From Lithodes maja (lineage: Eukaryota > Arthropoda > Malacostraca > Decapoda > Lithodidae), in contig JBAKBP010003128.1 of the NCBI GenBank assembly GCA_037953745.1, positions 1 through 64,000 of the forward strand: a stretch of 64,000 bases of DNA, read 5' to 3'. The notes under the pieces were generated by a model. It made no database searches and was not told where the DNA came from. It was given only the letters and a program-made list of their open reading frames with translations. Each line of letters opens with the position of its first letter. Position 1 is the first letter of the stretch. The translations under genes and the position numbers were made by a program. Shown in pieces: positions 30,981 through 42,667 of this stretch.

Positions 30981-32836
30981 TGTGACGCATGTCGAGTATG
31001 AGCATGCTGTACAGAACGCCCAGTCAGGCCCCACTCTCGCTAGGATCGTCAGGGCAGGAACTTTGGCTGTAGTCTGTGTAGAGTTTCCTAACTTAGTTTA
31101 TGTGAGCCGTTGTACTATAAGTATTATAAATATGTATTTTGTTTTCATCTGAGTCAACGAGTTCTATTTTATATCATTAGTTATAAGTATTGTGTGTGGG
31201 ACTTATATGTAATGATGAGAGGAGAGAGAGAGAGATATTACGTAACGGGGACCAGTGAGTGCGCCACGCGGGCAGATAGGCCTAATTCCCTCCTCCCTCC
31301 TCCCTTCCTCCCTCTCAGCGCGTGGGAAGTTCTTTGTCGATCCCAGATTGAGAGAGAATATGACGTCATGATTGCCAGTGGGCGGTCCTTAAGTAGTTTG
31401 AGATATGCCGCTAGAGGGCCGAGTATAAAAAGAGAGGTTCTTGCCACCATTCTTCAGAACTCATCAGGCAAAGCGACTTCTCATATCCCTTGCAACTATC
31501 CATATTCTTCCGACTGATGTGAACTTTCTCTACTCTCTGAACAGCCTATCTTCTTCTCTTCTCGTCCCTGTTTAACCTCCATGACCCCTTTGGTGCAGAT
31601 TTAGTCAGCCAAAGTATTATCGCTTGAGTTCTCACGAGATAAGTGCCTGTTAGATAGCCTATTTTTGGAAGGGTTAACTAGAATAGGATTGATTGATGTT
31701 TGTTGCACTCGTATATGCATTTCCCTGTGTGCGATTATTCATGTTCCTGTTTTCTGCTGGTTTAGGCAATGCTAGACTGGGATAGGGTTTCTGAGTTGTG
31801 ATTTCCTATGAGTACTAGGTTGCGGTTGAACCAGTACAATTGCAACGGAGACGTGGAACGCCTAGGTGGTCTTTCTGACTGTGTACCGTGGGAGTTTAGC
31901 ACTGTGTTGCGAGTGAGGGCTTTTGCCTATGCCACCCAACACTGTGTTATCTCATTTGCTTGACTTTGAGAGGATCGCCAGGAGAGAACCAGATACTAGT
32001 GATCTGGATCTCTCAAGAGAGCATCCCGTCAATTACCGTAATTTGGCCGCACAGTCTTAAGGACCTCGCTAGGCTACGAGCCGCTTGCTCAGCCATTGTC
32101 TCTTAACCTTAGATATCCCAGCTAGACTTTGCTCGACCAGCAGATACAGCATAGTATTGAAGCTTCTCCTTATGTATATTATTGTTTATGCACTATTGAT
32201 TTCATGTGTGGCACGCTTAGCTACTTCAGAGATTAGTGGCCCACGAGCACAATCTTAGTAGGCTATTGCCAGTGCATTGTCGGAGTACTTCTTCTTAATG
32301 TTTGCCATATCCTATTGCTTATTCTTATAATTCTTCTTATGTCAATTTAAAGCCTTTAATTACCAGTGAGTTATTCATTAAATTGCTGTTCAAAATCCGA
32401 TACTTACTTCTTATGAGTATTCGAGAAGCATCTAACTTATCAGAAGATTCCTTGCTTGATGCTCGAGGACTATTGTTTAACGTAACGTAATAGTGCCGAT
32501 CCGAAGTAGAGGGTGGAGGACTTCTTAAGTTCTTAGTTCAAGGGTGGATTACTTCGGCTTCGGCCAACACTATTCTTTAGTGTTGTAGTACTTTCTTCTT
32601 TGTTTGATTGTTGACCAGACTAGATAACTCCCGTCTTGCTATTAGTCTGTTGTGTGAAACGCTAGTACCGAGTTCTTGTATACCCCGTTATAGCAGATAG
32701 AACTCTGGAGGGTAGTGGCGTTTTTTGTTCGGCTGGCAGTACTCTGGGGTTGGGATCGTGTGTTTCCGTTGTGGCAGCGAGCCATACTCGAGTCCTGTGT
32801 AAGAGCCCTAGTGTACCCGAGTGCCCGGTCGTAACA
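30981..32836 (+). mobile_element. Solo LTR1 nested in element A
   Basis: 1856 bp, TGTGACGCATGTCGAG to GTGCCCGGTCGTAACA, with a 4-bp target duplication TGTT (30977-30980 and 32837-32840). No internal sequence adjoins it, so it arose by LTR-LTR recombination of a former full element. TATA box TATAAAA at 31424-31430. Confidence 0.93.
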
Positions 32837-32958
32837 TGTTGAAGAACTGTGCCAGATATTTTACTGCCGCTGGGTGATGGGAAGTGGAGATTTTGCATGG
32901 GTTCTAACCATCAGATTTTTGTGAGCCTTGGGGCCTCCGAGAAAAATCTTGGGGGGGG
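32837..32958 (+). other. Element A 3' region, second part, with polypurine tract
   Basis: Continuation of the element A 3' region. CTTGGGGGGGG at 32948-32958 abuts the 3' LTR and serves as the polypurine tract for plus-strand DNA priming; element B has CTTGGGGGAGG at the same place. Confidence 0.75.
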
Positions 32959-34759
32959 TGTGACGTTGACCACTCCGTTAGAACCGCATGGCTTGTCCTA
33001 CAGTGACTCTAGGATCGCCAGGGCAGTGGATGGGGCTACAGTTTATGTATTAGAGTGTGCTTTATTTCATATGAAAGCTCGTGTCATGGGCAGTCCAGAA
33101 AGGCTCTTTGTTTTCGCCCATGTCAAGGCTTTATATATTTAATTGTAAAGTATATGTTTTGTCATTAACTAGTAATGATAGGATCTGGGAGAGAGAGAGA
33201 GAGGGAGTAGAACAGAGTGAGAGGGGGCGCGCAGTGTTTTTTGTCCCGCTCGATGACGTCACGGCTGGCTGCCTCGCGGGGGTTGGTGGAGGGAGGTCCT
33301 TACCATGCGGTGAGCTCTTGTTAGTGGCCAGATCACTTGTAACCGCTGTTTTCCCACGCGGCTCGAGCTAGTGCGAGTATATATACTGGTTCCTCGCCAA
33401 TCTCTCCCTCAGATCTGGTTTCTAGAACACACTCATCTTTTTTCCCTTGCTATCTGTCCCCACTCCGTTCCTGAGAATCTTTTCCTCTGCCTATCTCTCT
33501 CATTCTCCATATCTTTCACCACCTCTTTATTAACAGTATATCCCCTCTGGTTAACTCTGCAAAAACTGCAAAAATCAGCTTTATGCTGGCCAGTTGTATT
33601 GTGTGTTAAGGTCTGATATAACCTGTGTATGTTAGTTGTTAAGATAAGTGGATCACGAAGCATTGGTTGGCTTTCATATTGCCGCTTCCTATAATTATTA
33701 GTGTTCTGCTGGATTAGATAATGCTAGACTAGGAGTCTGATATTAAAGGTATTGTTTCCTATGAGTGCTGGCTTCAGTTAAAAGCGGCACGACATACCTG
33801 AGAACTGGAGTTGATTGAGTAAATTCTAGTCTGTGTGCCATTGAGAGTAGAGCATGCACGAATGAGGGCTTTTTGCCTATACCATTCTGCACTGTTCTAG
33901 TCTCGATTGTTTGTCTTTGAGGTACGCCAGGAGAACGCTTAATACTTCGGTATTAAGGTTTCTCAAGAGAGCTACCCTTCATTATAACGTAATATTTGAC
34001 GCACAGACTTGAGATTTGCACTAGGCTATGCAGCATGCCATGCGCACCAGTATCTCCTATCATTGACTCTAGCTAGACTTTATCAGTCACAGTAGACATT
34101 AAGTGTATTAACCTAATTACTCTTTTTATGCATACCCATTTATGATTACACAAGCATTTCGCAGCCTAGTTTGATGTATTGAGACACAAACGACTTAGGC
34201 TCTTTTTGTTGATAGGAATACTGCATTGTGGCGATTATTATTAGTGTTGTAGTGTTTAGGATATTCTTGGCTCCGACGGCATTATATATTCTGCCTTTTT
34301 GTGTGCATAGCCTGCACGAGCATTGTTCCACTGCCTGCCTTTTTGGGTTCCATTTCCGATACGAGCATCTTTATAACATCTAACATTTAAAGAAGATTCC
34401 TTGTTAGTGTTGAAGGACTTTAGTGCACTTTCTTTCATGCAGGAGTGCCTGACATTTATTGATTAAAGTAACGTAAGCTGTAACTTCTCTTACCACCTTA
34501 CTTTGTATACCATAACCAAGCACCTTCGGTTATAGGTAGTAATAGGCTGTTTTCACATAACATTAAGCCTAGAGTAGACGCACATTTATTGAGAGTTTGA
34601 TAGCCTATTATTGCATATAGAACTCTGTAGAGTATTTGTGTTCTTTGTTCACTGGGAATATACTTCAGAGGTTGGAGCTAGCGCTTTCCGTTGTAACATT
34701 TATACCATTACTAGTCCAATGAATAAGAGCCCTGATATATTTGAACCCCAGTCGTAACA
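32959..34759 (+). mobile_element. Element A 3' LTR
   Basis: 1801 bp. Differs from the 5' LTR by about fifteen substitutions and a few small indels (e.g. an extra GAGA, an 8-bp CTGCAAAA duplication near 33565). Confidence 0.92.
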
Positions 34760-34864
34760 ATAGATAGATAGATGGATGGATATATAGATAGGTGAATAGT
34801 TTAATAAGACATTGGATAAATGTATGTATGTGTGTGTGTACGTGTGTATGTACAGTATGTATGC
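34760..34864. repeat. GATA array resuming, then TG/TATG array
   Basis: ATAGATAGATAGATGG followed by TGTATGTATGTGTGTGTG. The first part continues the tract interrupted by element A; element B begins immediately after. Confidence 0.9.
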
Positions 34865-36720
34865 TGTTACGACCGGGCACTCGGGTACACTAGGGCTCTT
34901 ACACAGGACTCGAGTATGGCTCGCTGCCACAACGGAAACACACGATCCCAACCCCAGAGTACTGCCAGCCGAACAAAAAACGCCACTACCCTCCAGAGTT
35001 CTATCTGCTATAACGGGGTATACAAGAACTCGGTACTAGCGTTTCACACAACAGACTAATAGCAAGACGGGAGTTATCTAGTCTGGTCAACAATCAAACA
35101 AAGAAGAAAGTACTACAACACTAAAGAATAGTGTTGGCCGAAGCCGAAGTAATCCACCCTTGAACTAAGAACTTAAGAAGTCCTCCACCCTCTACTTCGG
35201 ATCGGCACTATTACGTTACGTTAAACAATAGTCCTCGAGCATCAAGCAAGGAATCTTCTGATAAGTTAGATGCTTCTCGAATACTCGTAAGAAGTAAGTA
35301 TCGGATTTTGAACAGCAATTTAATGAATAACTCACTGGTAATTAAAGGCTTTAAATTGACATAAGAAGAATTATAAGAATAAGCAATAGGATATGGCAAA
35401 CATTAAGAAGAAGTACTCCGACAATGCACTGGCAATAGCCTACTAAGATTGTGCTCGTGGGCCACTAATCTCTGAAGTAGCTAAGCGTGCCACACATGAA
35501 ATCAATAGTGCTTAAACAATAATATACATAAGGAGAAGCTTCAATACTATGCTGTATCTGCTGGTCGAGCAAAGTCTAGCTGGGATATCTAAGGTTAGGA
35601 AACAATGGCTGAGCAAGCGGCTCGTAGCCTAGCGAGGTCCTTAAGACTGTGCGGCCAAATTACGGTAATTGACGGGATGCTCTCTTGAGAGATCCAGATC
35701 ACTAGTATCTGGTTCTCTCCTGGCGATCCTCTCAAAGTCAAGCAAATGAGATAGCACAGTGTTGGGTGGCACAGGCAAAAGCCCTCACTCGCAACACAGT
35801 GCTAAACTCCCACGGTACACAGTCAGAAAGACCACCTAGGCGTTCCACGTCTCCGTTGCAATTGTACTGGTTCAACCGCAACCTAGTACTCATAGGAAAT
35901 CACAACTCAGAAACCCTATCCCAGTCTAGCATTGCCTAAACCAGCAGAAAACAGGAACATGAATAATCGCACACAGGGAAATGCATATACGAGTGCAACA
36001 AACATCAATCAATCCTATTCTAGTTAACCCTTCCAAAAATAGGCTATCTAACAGGCACTTATCTCGTGAGAACTCAAGCGATAATACTTTGGCTGACTAA
36101 ATCTGCACCAAAGGGGTCATGGAGGTTAAACAGGGACGAGAAGAGAAGAAGATAGGCTGTTCAGAGAGTAGAGAAAGTTCACATCAGTCGGAAGAATATG
36201 GATAGTTGCAAGGGATATGAGAGGTCGCTTTGCCTGATGAGTTCTGAAGAATGGTGGCCAGAACCTCTCTTTTTATACTCGGCCCTCTAGCGGCATATCT
36301 CAAACTACTTAAGGACCGCCCACTGGCAATCATGACGTCATATTCTCTCTCAATCTGGGATCGACAAAGAACTTCCCACGCGCTGAAAGGGAGGAAGGGA
36401 GGAGGGAGGAGGGGATTAGGCCTACCGGCCCGCGTGGCGCACTCACTGATCCCCGTTACGTAATATCTCTCTCTCTCTCCTCTCATCATTACATATAAGT
36501 CCCACACACAATACTTATATCTAATGATATAAAATAGAACTCGTTGACTTAGAAGAAAACAAAATACATAATGATAATACTTATAGTACAACGGTTCACA
36601 TAAACTGAGTTAGGAAACTCTACACAGACTACAGCCAAAGTTCCTGCCCTGACGATCCTAGCGAGAGTGGGGCCTGACTGGGCGTTCTGTACAGCATGCT
36701 CATACTCGACATGCGTCACA
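34865..36720 (-). mobile_element. Element B 3' LTR
   Basis: 1856 bp, identical in layout to the solo LTR1. By eye about 25 differences from the 5' LTR (about 1.4%). Confidence 0.92.
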
Positions 36721-36731
36721 CCTCCCCCAAG
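36721..36731 (-). promoter_or_regulatory. Element B polypurine tract
   Basis: Minus-strand CTTGGGGGAGG directly upstream of the 3' LTR. Confidence 0.75.
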
Positions 36732-37235
36732 ATTTTACTTGCTCAACCCTGAGCTAAAATCTGATATACAGAACCCCATCAAACCCCTCACACCCAGCGA
36801 CCGCATGGCACTAAAACAACGCTGAGTTTATCACTAAAACACATCTTATATAAAAAAAAAATTCACATTTCATAACTCCTCCCAACAATAGTAAAAGACA
36901 TAATATCATGCTCCCAGAGCGAGCTTACAGCAGCTCAGCCGTTTGATAGTTCGTGGACTACTCAAACACTATAGGCTATGACAAACTTATACAATTATCT
37001 ATATAAAAAAGAAAGAGTTTTTATATGATTTTTATATTTTAATATGTTTTTTTCCGGCTGCACTATAAGGGCAGCCTATTTTCTTCTATACCAAACGCTC
37101 AACAATCCTGCTTTACGACCCAATACGCTGGGCTACAACCGCGAGCCAACAAGCACCAAGCGCAAAATACTACTCAAACCAAAGCAGGAGGCTACCCGTG
37201 TGTCAATCTCTTCGGGATCATACACCTGTGATAGC

Positions 37236-40200
37236 CTACGACTGATCATCTACCCTCGATAAACAATCCGCAATCACATTGTCACATCCCGCAATATGCC
37301 GGATGTCCAGGTTATACTCCTGCAACATCAATGACCACCGGGTCAGTCTCATATTGCGATTGTGAAATTGATTTAGGAATCTCAAAGGGTGATGATCAGT
37401 GTAGATAACCACGACTGGGCCATAGGCTGGAACATACACCTCGAAGTGCCTGAGTGACAGCACAATCGCCAGTAATTCCTTTTCTATTGTAGAATAGTTC
37501 TTTTGTGCAGCATTGAACTTCTTAGAAAAGAAACTTACTGGGTGTTCCACACCTTCATTGTCTGTCTGTAGCAAGACGGCACCAGCCCCTACACCACTAG
37601 CATCTGTTGCCAGCTGAAAAGGCCTGTTAAAGTCTGGGGCCCTGAGTATCGGGTGAGTACACAGCAAATGCTTCACTAAATTAAAAGCCTTTTCACACTC
37701 AGGCGCCCACAAAAACTTTTTGTCTTTAGATAACAAATCTGTGAGAGGTGCCAACACCGTAGAGTAACCTTTTATAAAGCGTCTGTAGTAGCCTATCATA
37801 CCCAAGAATCTCATGATCTGCTTCTTGGTGGTTGGGTGCGGAAATTTATTGATAGCCTGTACCTTGTTCTGAGGAGGGCACACCTGTCCCCTTCCCACTA
37901 CAAACCCAAGGTACTGCACAGTGGCTTTTACGAAGTCACACTTTGCCAAATTTACTACCAGACTTGCTTCACTAAGTTTCCGGAACAAGGTCTCCAGGTG
38001 CTCACAATGGCTCTCAAAGTCGTCATCATAAATGATTACATCGTCCAAGTATACGGTGCAATTTGGAATGTCCTTGACAATTTCATTCATCAGGTTCTGA
38101 AACGTTGCTGGTGCATTCTTAAGTCCGTAGGGCATAACATTACACCGGTAAGTACTCCCGTCCACCACAAAACCACATACCTCTTTAGCGCGCTCGGACA
38201 AAGGTACTTGCCAGTAACCTTTTACTAAATCAACTTTAGACAAAAACCGAGCATTACCAATTTTATCAACACTATCATCAACCCGAGGAAGAGGATATGG
38301 GTTAGTTGGAGTCAAACCGTTTAGCCTACGGAAATCAATACAGAAGCATACCTTGCCATCTGGTTTAGGCTGCAGTGTTACGGGGGAAGTCCATTTAACG
38401 GTACCTTTCTCTATCAACCCTCTACCGAGCATATACTCCAACTCATCCCTCAGAGCGGGTAGTTTTATGGGGGGCACACGGTATGGGATTGACTTAAAGG
38501 GTAGATGGTGCCCCACGTCAACATCATGCATAGCCTGAGTAGTGAGGCCTGGATGTTCAGCGAATACAGTGGGGTATAAACCGAGCAACTGACGGATAGC
38601 TTCAAATTGCGGCTCAGGCAAATGGGCTATAGCCTCGTCAGCCCTTAGGCTCGAGTTCCCCGCCCACTGATCCGCTGAAACATGGTGATCCCAGCTATCC
38701 TCCTCTGAAGCTTGACTGTCCCCCTCTCCTTCTCCACCACGGCCGCAACAAGCCAACACAGGGACAGTGAGAGGCTCAGAGGGGCGCCTCACATACTCTT
38801 TTATCAGGTTCACGTGACATAACTGATTCTTCTTCCTCCTGTCTGGAGTGGCAACAAGGTAATCTAGGTCCGAAATTTTCTCCACAATTTTATAGGGTCC
38901 AGTATACTTCGCCGACAAGGGGTTACCCACCAAAGGCAACAAAATCAACACCTCCTGTCCCACAATGAACTCCCGGAGCTTCACTTTGCGATCATACCTG
39001 TCCTTCATTAAAGCTTGTGACCCTGTTAAATTCCGACCTGCCATCTCCAGACTCTTAAGCATGCGCTCACGGCTTTCAAACACATACTTCAACAAGGAAC
39101 AAGGCGGCACAGTTCCTTCCCAAATTTCCCGCAGCATATTAAGGGGGCCCCTGACTCGGTGTCCAAAAATCAGCTCGTTTGGACTAAATCCCAGGCTCTC
39201 ACCAGGCACTTCCCGAGCAGCAAACAGTACATACGGCAATCCAAGATCCCAATCTCTTCCGTTATCAGCACAATAACACCTGAGCATGCTTTTAAGGGTG
39301 GCATGCCACCGCTCAAGCACCCCTTGGCTCTCAGGGTGATACGCTGACGATACCACCGCCCGTATTCCATGCTGTTGCATTGTTTGCTTAAAGAGATTGG
39401 AGGTGAAATTGGACCCCTGATCAGACTGAATCTCCTCCGGGTACCCGTACCTTGAAAAGTACCACAAGTTACTGACTACCGTCTTAGCCATGCCGTTTTT
39501 CATGGGGTATGCATCGGGGTATCTAGTGGCAACATCCATGATGGTTAACAAAAATTTATTACCAGCCTTTGTGGGAGGGAGGGGACCAACCATGTCAACA
39601 ACAATCTTACTAAAAGGTGGCCCAATTACAGGAATAGGGTGCAACGGAGCTTTAGGAATAACTTGGTTTGGTTTCCCGACCCGTTGACAAATATCACATG
39701 AGTTTATCCAGGACTGCACATGAGACTTCATCCCCGGCCACCAAAACAACTTCCCCAAAGCCGCCACCGTTTTTCTTACCCCCAAATGTCCTGCCAGCGG
39801 TGTGTCATGCGCCAAACTCAGTAGGCTATCCCTGCACTCCCGCGGCACCATCAACTGGTCCACTACCCCGGACCCCATCTTCCAGCTACGGTTAGGGTCT
39901 TGAAAACGCCGATACAGGATGCCATCTAAATAAAAAAAATCTCCCGGCTGTGCATCACCGTCCTCGTCGAGCTCCACAGCTCCATTAGCACACGTTTGGA
40001 GCTCAGGGTCCTCCAGCTGCAACCGACGTATATCTGAGGGTGCCAAGCGATCTAACTGCTCCCGGAGCAATGCATGACCCTCCCCGATACTGAGCTGCTC
40101 CCTCTGTCTCTCTCGATGTTCATAACGTTGCTGTCGTGGAGACTCGTCATGCCCAGCCTCGTCACTCTCGATGACAGGCCCAGGGGCTACTCCAGAACTA

Positions 40201-42467
40201 AGTAATGGTGCTAATACTGAATCACCCAGGAGAGCCGCCGAGTCAAAACTCTTAAAACCAACTCCAGCTTTAGCCTCCTCCTGTTGATCGTTCCTCTGCT
40301 GGTCTGAAGACGGAGGACTAGGCTGTGACACTTTAGCTGCCCGAGCTCGGGTGACAGCACACGCCATGGGTTGTGCCTGGCACCGCTCGACCCACTCTCG
40401 CTCTTCCCTACTCACGTCGGCCGGCCTCTCGGCAACGACTAAGGGTAGAACCTCAGAAGCGGGCATTGCAAAGTCGTTGCCGAGAAGAAGGTCGACGCCC
40501 TCCACTGGCAGTTTCTCCACAATCCCAACATCCAATTCACGTGCCACACCATCCACCTCCAACTCCAACCGCACCAGCGGGTATGACCGAGTTGCATTAA
40601 TACCCTGCACCACCACCACCCGAGCCGCATTTATAGGGTAGCCAGTCAAGTTTTTCATCAAAGTCTGGGAAGCACCTGTATCACGCAAGACCTCTACTCC
40701 ATGCTTGCGCCCCGCCCACATCACGCAACCCCGTCCTCTATGGTCGCAAAAAACATCCTGAGCAGGGTTCGAGCCTCCCAGGTGCTTCTGCATTGGCTGT
40801 GCCTCAGCCTCTGACGAACTGCCCCGGGCAAACTCAGAAGGCTTCAGAGACACACCAATGTTGCAGGCCAAAGACACAGCTGCTGTAGGTGGTTTGCTAG
40901 GACAGACTCTTGCAAAGTGCCCCTTTTTATGACATCGATAACACTCTAACTCCCCTTTGGGCTTCCCTTGGTACTGGGAAGGGCCCGGCCCCTTCTTAAA
41001 TGGGACGGTGCTAGTCTTGTGGTCAGTCTTGGTATCATAACTCTTGTACTTGTTTGCATAAGATATATTACTAACTCGGGGGGGTGGGGCGTCACGCCCC
41101 TTGTTACCTGCCTCACTACGCTGGGCAGACCCGCACCCACGAATTAGTGATAGCCGGAGGTCAGCCATCTCAGCTGCCTCCTGTAGAGTTTTAGGGTTCT
41201 TTTCTTTAATAGTTAAAGTCATATCTGCACCAGTACACTTATAAAACTGCTCGAGCAGAAACAGCTCAGTCAACTGTTCGGCCGTCTCAGCTTTCTCAGA
41301 ACGTGTCCAGTTTGTAAGTGCATCTTTTAAGTCCCGGGCATGTTCAAGAAAGGTCGCCTCCCTAGTCTTTGTAACACCCCGAAACTTCAATCGATATGTT
41401 TCTGGTTGCAACTCGTATGCCCGTAGGACAGCTCTCTTCAATTCTGGGTAGTCAATGCAAGACTCTAAAGGCAGTGCATCATAAGCCTTCAGACCCTTAC
41501 CCGTAAGTCTTGAGGAGACCAGCGCTGCCCACTTCTCTTCAGGCCAATTATGCTCCCTACACTTCTTCTCAAAACGATTAAAAAATTCTGTGACTTCAGT
41601 TTCACTAAATGCCGGCACCAATTTGACTAAGTGAGACAAGGACTGTTCTCTTACTTGGCCCTCCCGGCCCATCCGAATCCCTGTCGACTCTGCACGAGTC
41701 TTATCTAAGTCTATCTGAGCACAATATTTCTCGGAGTCGTATCTAAGCTCAGCCTCGTGCCTCCTAGTCTCATCCTCGTGCCTCCTAGTCTCATTCTCCT
41801 GCTTCCTAGACTCAGCCTCAATCGCATACTTCCTAGACTCAGCCTCGATTGCATACCTCCTAGACTCAGCCTCCATCTCCTTCTCATGCCTCCTAGACTC
41901 ATTCTCCATCTCCTTCTCATGCCTCCTAGACTCATTCTCCATCTCCTGCTTCCTAGCCTCAATCTCAATTTTAGCAAGCTCGAGTTTAAATATCATCTCA
42001 GGAGACAGGCCGGAAGAGGGAGCTGCCACTACTGAAGGAGGGGGGGCAAGAACTGGGGAACCACCATACGCACCGCCCGAGGGCACTCCAATCTTCCAAT
42101 TCTCATCCCTCTGTGGGAGAGTGCTAACCTCCGGCAACTGAGTGGACGGCACTGTGGGAGTCGAGTGAGAGGGGATCTGGGGAGGAACCCCCCCAAACGC
42201 CCTCTCCTCCGAAACCCCATGTTGCCCACGCAACACCCAGGAAATCAGCTCCCCCTTGGACATCCCTCCTACATTGGATAGACCCAAAACCTTGGCTATC
42301 AGGTGCAAGCCATAAACATTCACCCCAGTCAGCCTCTCCTCCGTCACGTGGTACTGCTTACTCACAAAAAGTCTAGCATCCTCCTCACTAGTTACTAACG
42401 GCACCTCCTCAAATAGCATCTCTCGCTCCTCGTCAGTACTAGGGCCCGACATACTGAAGTTCACCAA
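37236..42467 (-). CDS. Gag-Pol polyprotein, 1743 aa, order Gag-PR-IN-RT-RH
   Basis: One frame encodes the whole retrotransposon. N-terminal region 1-160; charged coiled coil about 163-275 with ESRRHEKEM-type repeats; Gag capsid-like core about 277-445; zinc knuckle CYRCHKKGHFARVC (509-522). Protease: RDTGAS, D596. Integrase: H887/H894/C924/C927 finger, catalytic D958, D1016 and E1052 (D-x35-E), then a GPY-type module around YTGPYKI (1188-1194). Reverse transcriptase about 1320-1530: DFRRLN 1378-1383, D1413 in KVDLVKGYW, YLDD 1473-1476. RNase H: D1622, E1664, D1691, and D1734 in the C-terminal ADCLSR. IN before RT is copia-like order with Gypsy-type sequences; known for the Gmr1 group. Met1 or Met6 may be the start; Met6 aligns with element A. 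All catalytic residues are present. Confidence 0.93.
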   Translation of the reverse strand: MVNFSMSGPSTDEEREMLFEEVPLVTSEEDARLFVSKQYHVTEERLTGVNVYGLHLIAKVLGLSNVGGMSKGELISWVLRGQHGVSEERAFGGVPPQIPSHSTPTVPSTQLPEVSTLPQRDENWKIGVPSGGAYGGSPVLAPPPSVVAAPSSGLSPEMIFKLELAKIEIEARKQEMENESRRHEKEMENESRRHEKEMEAESRRYAIEAESRKYAIEAESRKQENETRRHEDETRRHEAELRYDSEKYCAQIDLDKTRAESTGIRMGREGQVREQSLSHLVKLVPAFSETEVTEFFNRFEKKCREHNWPEEKWAALVSSRLTGKGLKAYDALPLESCIDYPELKRAVLRAYELQPETYRLKFRGVTKTREATFLEHARDLKDALTNWTRSEKAETAEQLTELFLLEQFYKCTGADMTLTIKEKNPKTLQEAAEMADLRLSLIRGCGSAQRSEAGNKGRDAPPPRVSNISYANKYKSYDTKTDHKTSTVPFKKGPGPSQYQGKPKGELECYRCHKKGHFARVCPSKPPTAAVSLACNIGVSLKPSEFARGSSSEAEAQPMQKHLGGSNPAQDVFCDHRGRGCVMWAGRKHGVEVLRDTGASQTLMKNLTGYPINAARVVVVQGINATRSYPLVRLELEVDGVARELDVGIVEKLPVEGVDLLLGNDFAMPASEVLPLVVAERPADVSREEREWVERCQAQPMACAVTRARAAKVSQPSPPSSDQQRNDQQEEAKAGVGFKSFDSAALLGDSVLAPLLSSGVAPGPVIESDEAGHDESPRQQRYEHRERQREQLSIGEGHALLREQLDRLAPSDIRRLQLEDPELQTCANGAVELDEDGDAQPGDFFYLDGILYRRFQDPNRSWKMGSGVVDQLMVPRECRDSLLSLAHDTPLAGHLGVRKTVAALGKLFWWPGMKSHVQSWINSCDICQRVGKPNQVIPKAPLHPIPVIGPPFSKIVVDMVGPLPPTKAGNKFLLTIMDVATRYPDAYPMKNGMAKTVVSNLWYFSRYGYPEEIQSDQGSNFTSNLFKQTMQQHGIRAVVSSAYHPESQGVLERWHATLKSMLRCYCADNGRDWDLGLPYVLFAAREVPGESLGFSPNELIFGHRVRGPLNMLREIWEGTVPPCSLLKYVFESRERMLKSLEMAGRNLTGSQALMKDRYDRKVKLREFIVGQEVLILLPLVGNPLSAKYTGPYKIVEKISDLDYLVATPDRRKKNQLCHVNLIKEYVRRPSEPLTVPVLACCGRGGEGEGDSQASEEDSWDHHVSADQWAGNSSLRADEAIAHLPEPQFEAIRQLLGLYPTVFAEHPGLTTQAMHDVDVGHHLPFKSIPYRVPPIKLPALRDELEYMLGRGLIEKGTVKWTSPVTLQPKPDGKVCFCIDFRRLNGLTPTNPYPLPRVDDSVDKIGNARFLSKVDLVKGYWQVPLSERAKEVCGFVVDGSTYRCNVMPYGLKNAPATFQNLMNEIVKDIPNCTVYLDDVIIYDDDFESHCEHLETLFRKLSEASLVVNLAKCDFVKATVQYLGFVVGRGQVCPPQNKVQAINKFPHPTTKKQIMRFLGMIGYYRRFIKGYSTVLAPLTDLLSKDKKFLWAPECEKAFNLVKHLLCTHPILRAPDFNRPFQLATDASGVGAGAVLLQTDNEGVEHPVSFFSKKFNAAQKNYSTIEKELLAIVLSLRHFEVYVPAYGPVVVIYTDHHPLRFLNQFHNRNMRLTRWSLMLQEYNLDIRHIAGCDNVIADCLSRVDDQS

Positions 42468-42667
42468 AAAATTCTCGAGACAAAAGTGTTAAACTCCCTT
42501 ATGTAAGCACTAATTACTAAATTAACTGGAGTCTCTTAAATGCTCTCCTAATTGCCTTACAAAAAAAAAATATTCTTCAATATGTACGCTAAAGTACGAA
42601 CAAACAAATGTTGTACAACTCTGCAAAAAATTATACTGTTCACAAAATCCTAAGCAAGGTCGCCATT
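42468..42667 (-). promoter_or_regulatory. Element B leader and candidate primer-binding site
   Basis: About 200 bp between 5' LTR and gag. Minus-strand AATGGCGACCTTGCTTAGG (42649-42667) follows the LTR end; TGGCGACC is a plausible tRNA-primer match two bases inside. The primer tRNA is not assigned. Confidence 0.5.

Larger units (their letters stand above)
25051..34759 (+). mobile_element. Gypsy-type element A (LTR2 family), non-autonomous
   Basis: 9.71 kb between ATAG target duplicates (25047-25050 and 34760-34763, inside a GATA array). 5' LTR 25051-26843, degenerate gag-pol 27061-30623, 3' LTR 32959-34759. A solo LTR1 of the element B family is nested at 30981-32836. The LTRs differ at roughly 1% of sites by eye, yet pol has lost most enzymatic domains. 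Gag and protease are clearly homologous to element B. Confidence 0.9.
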
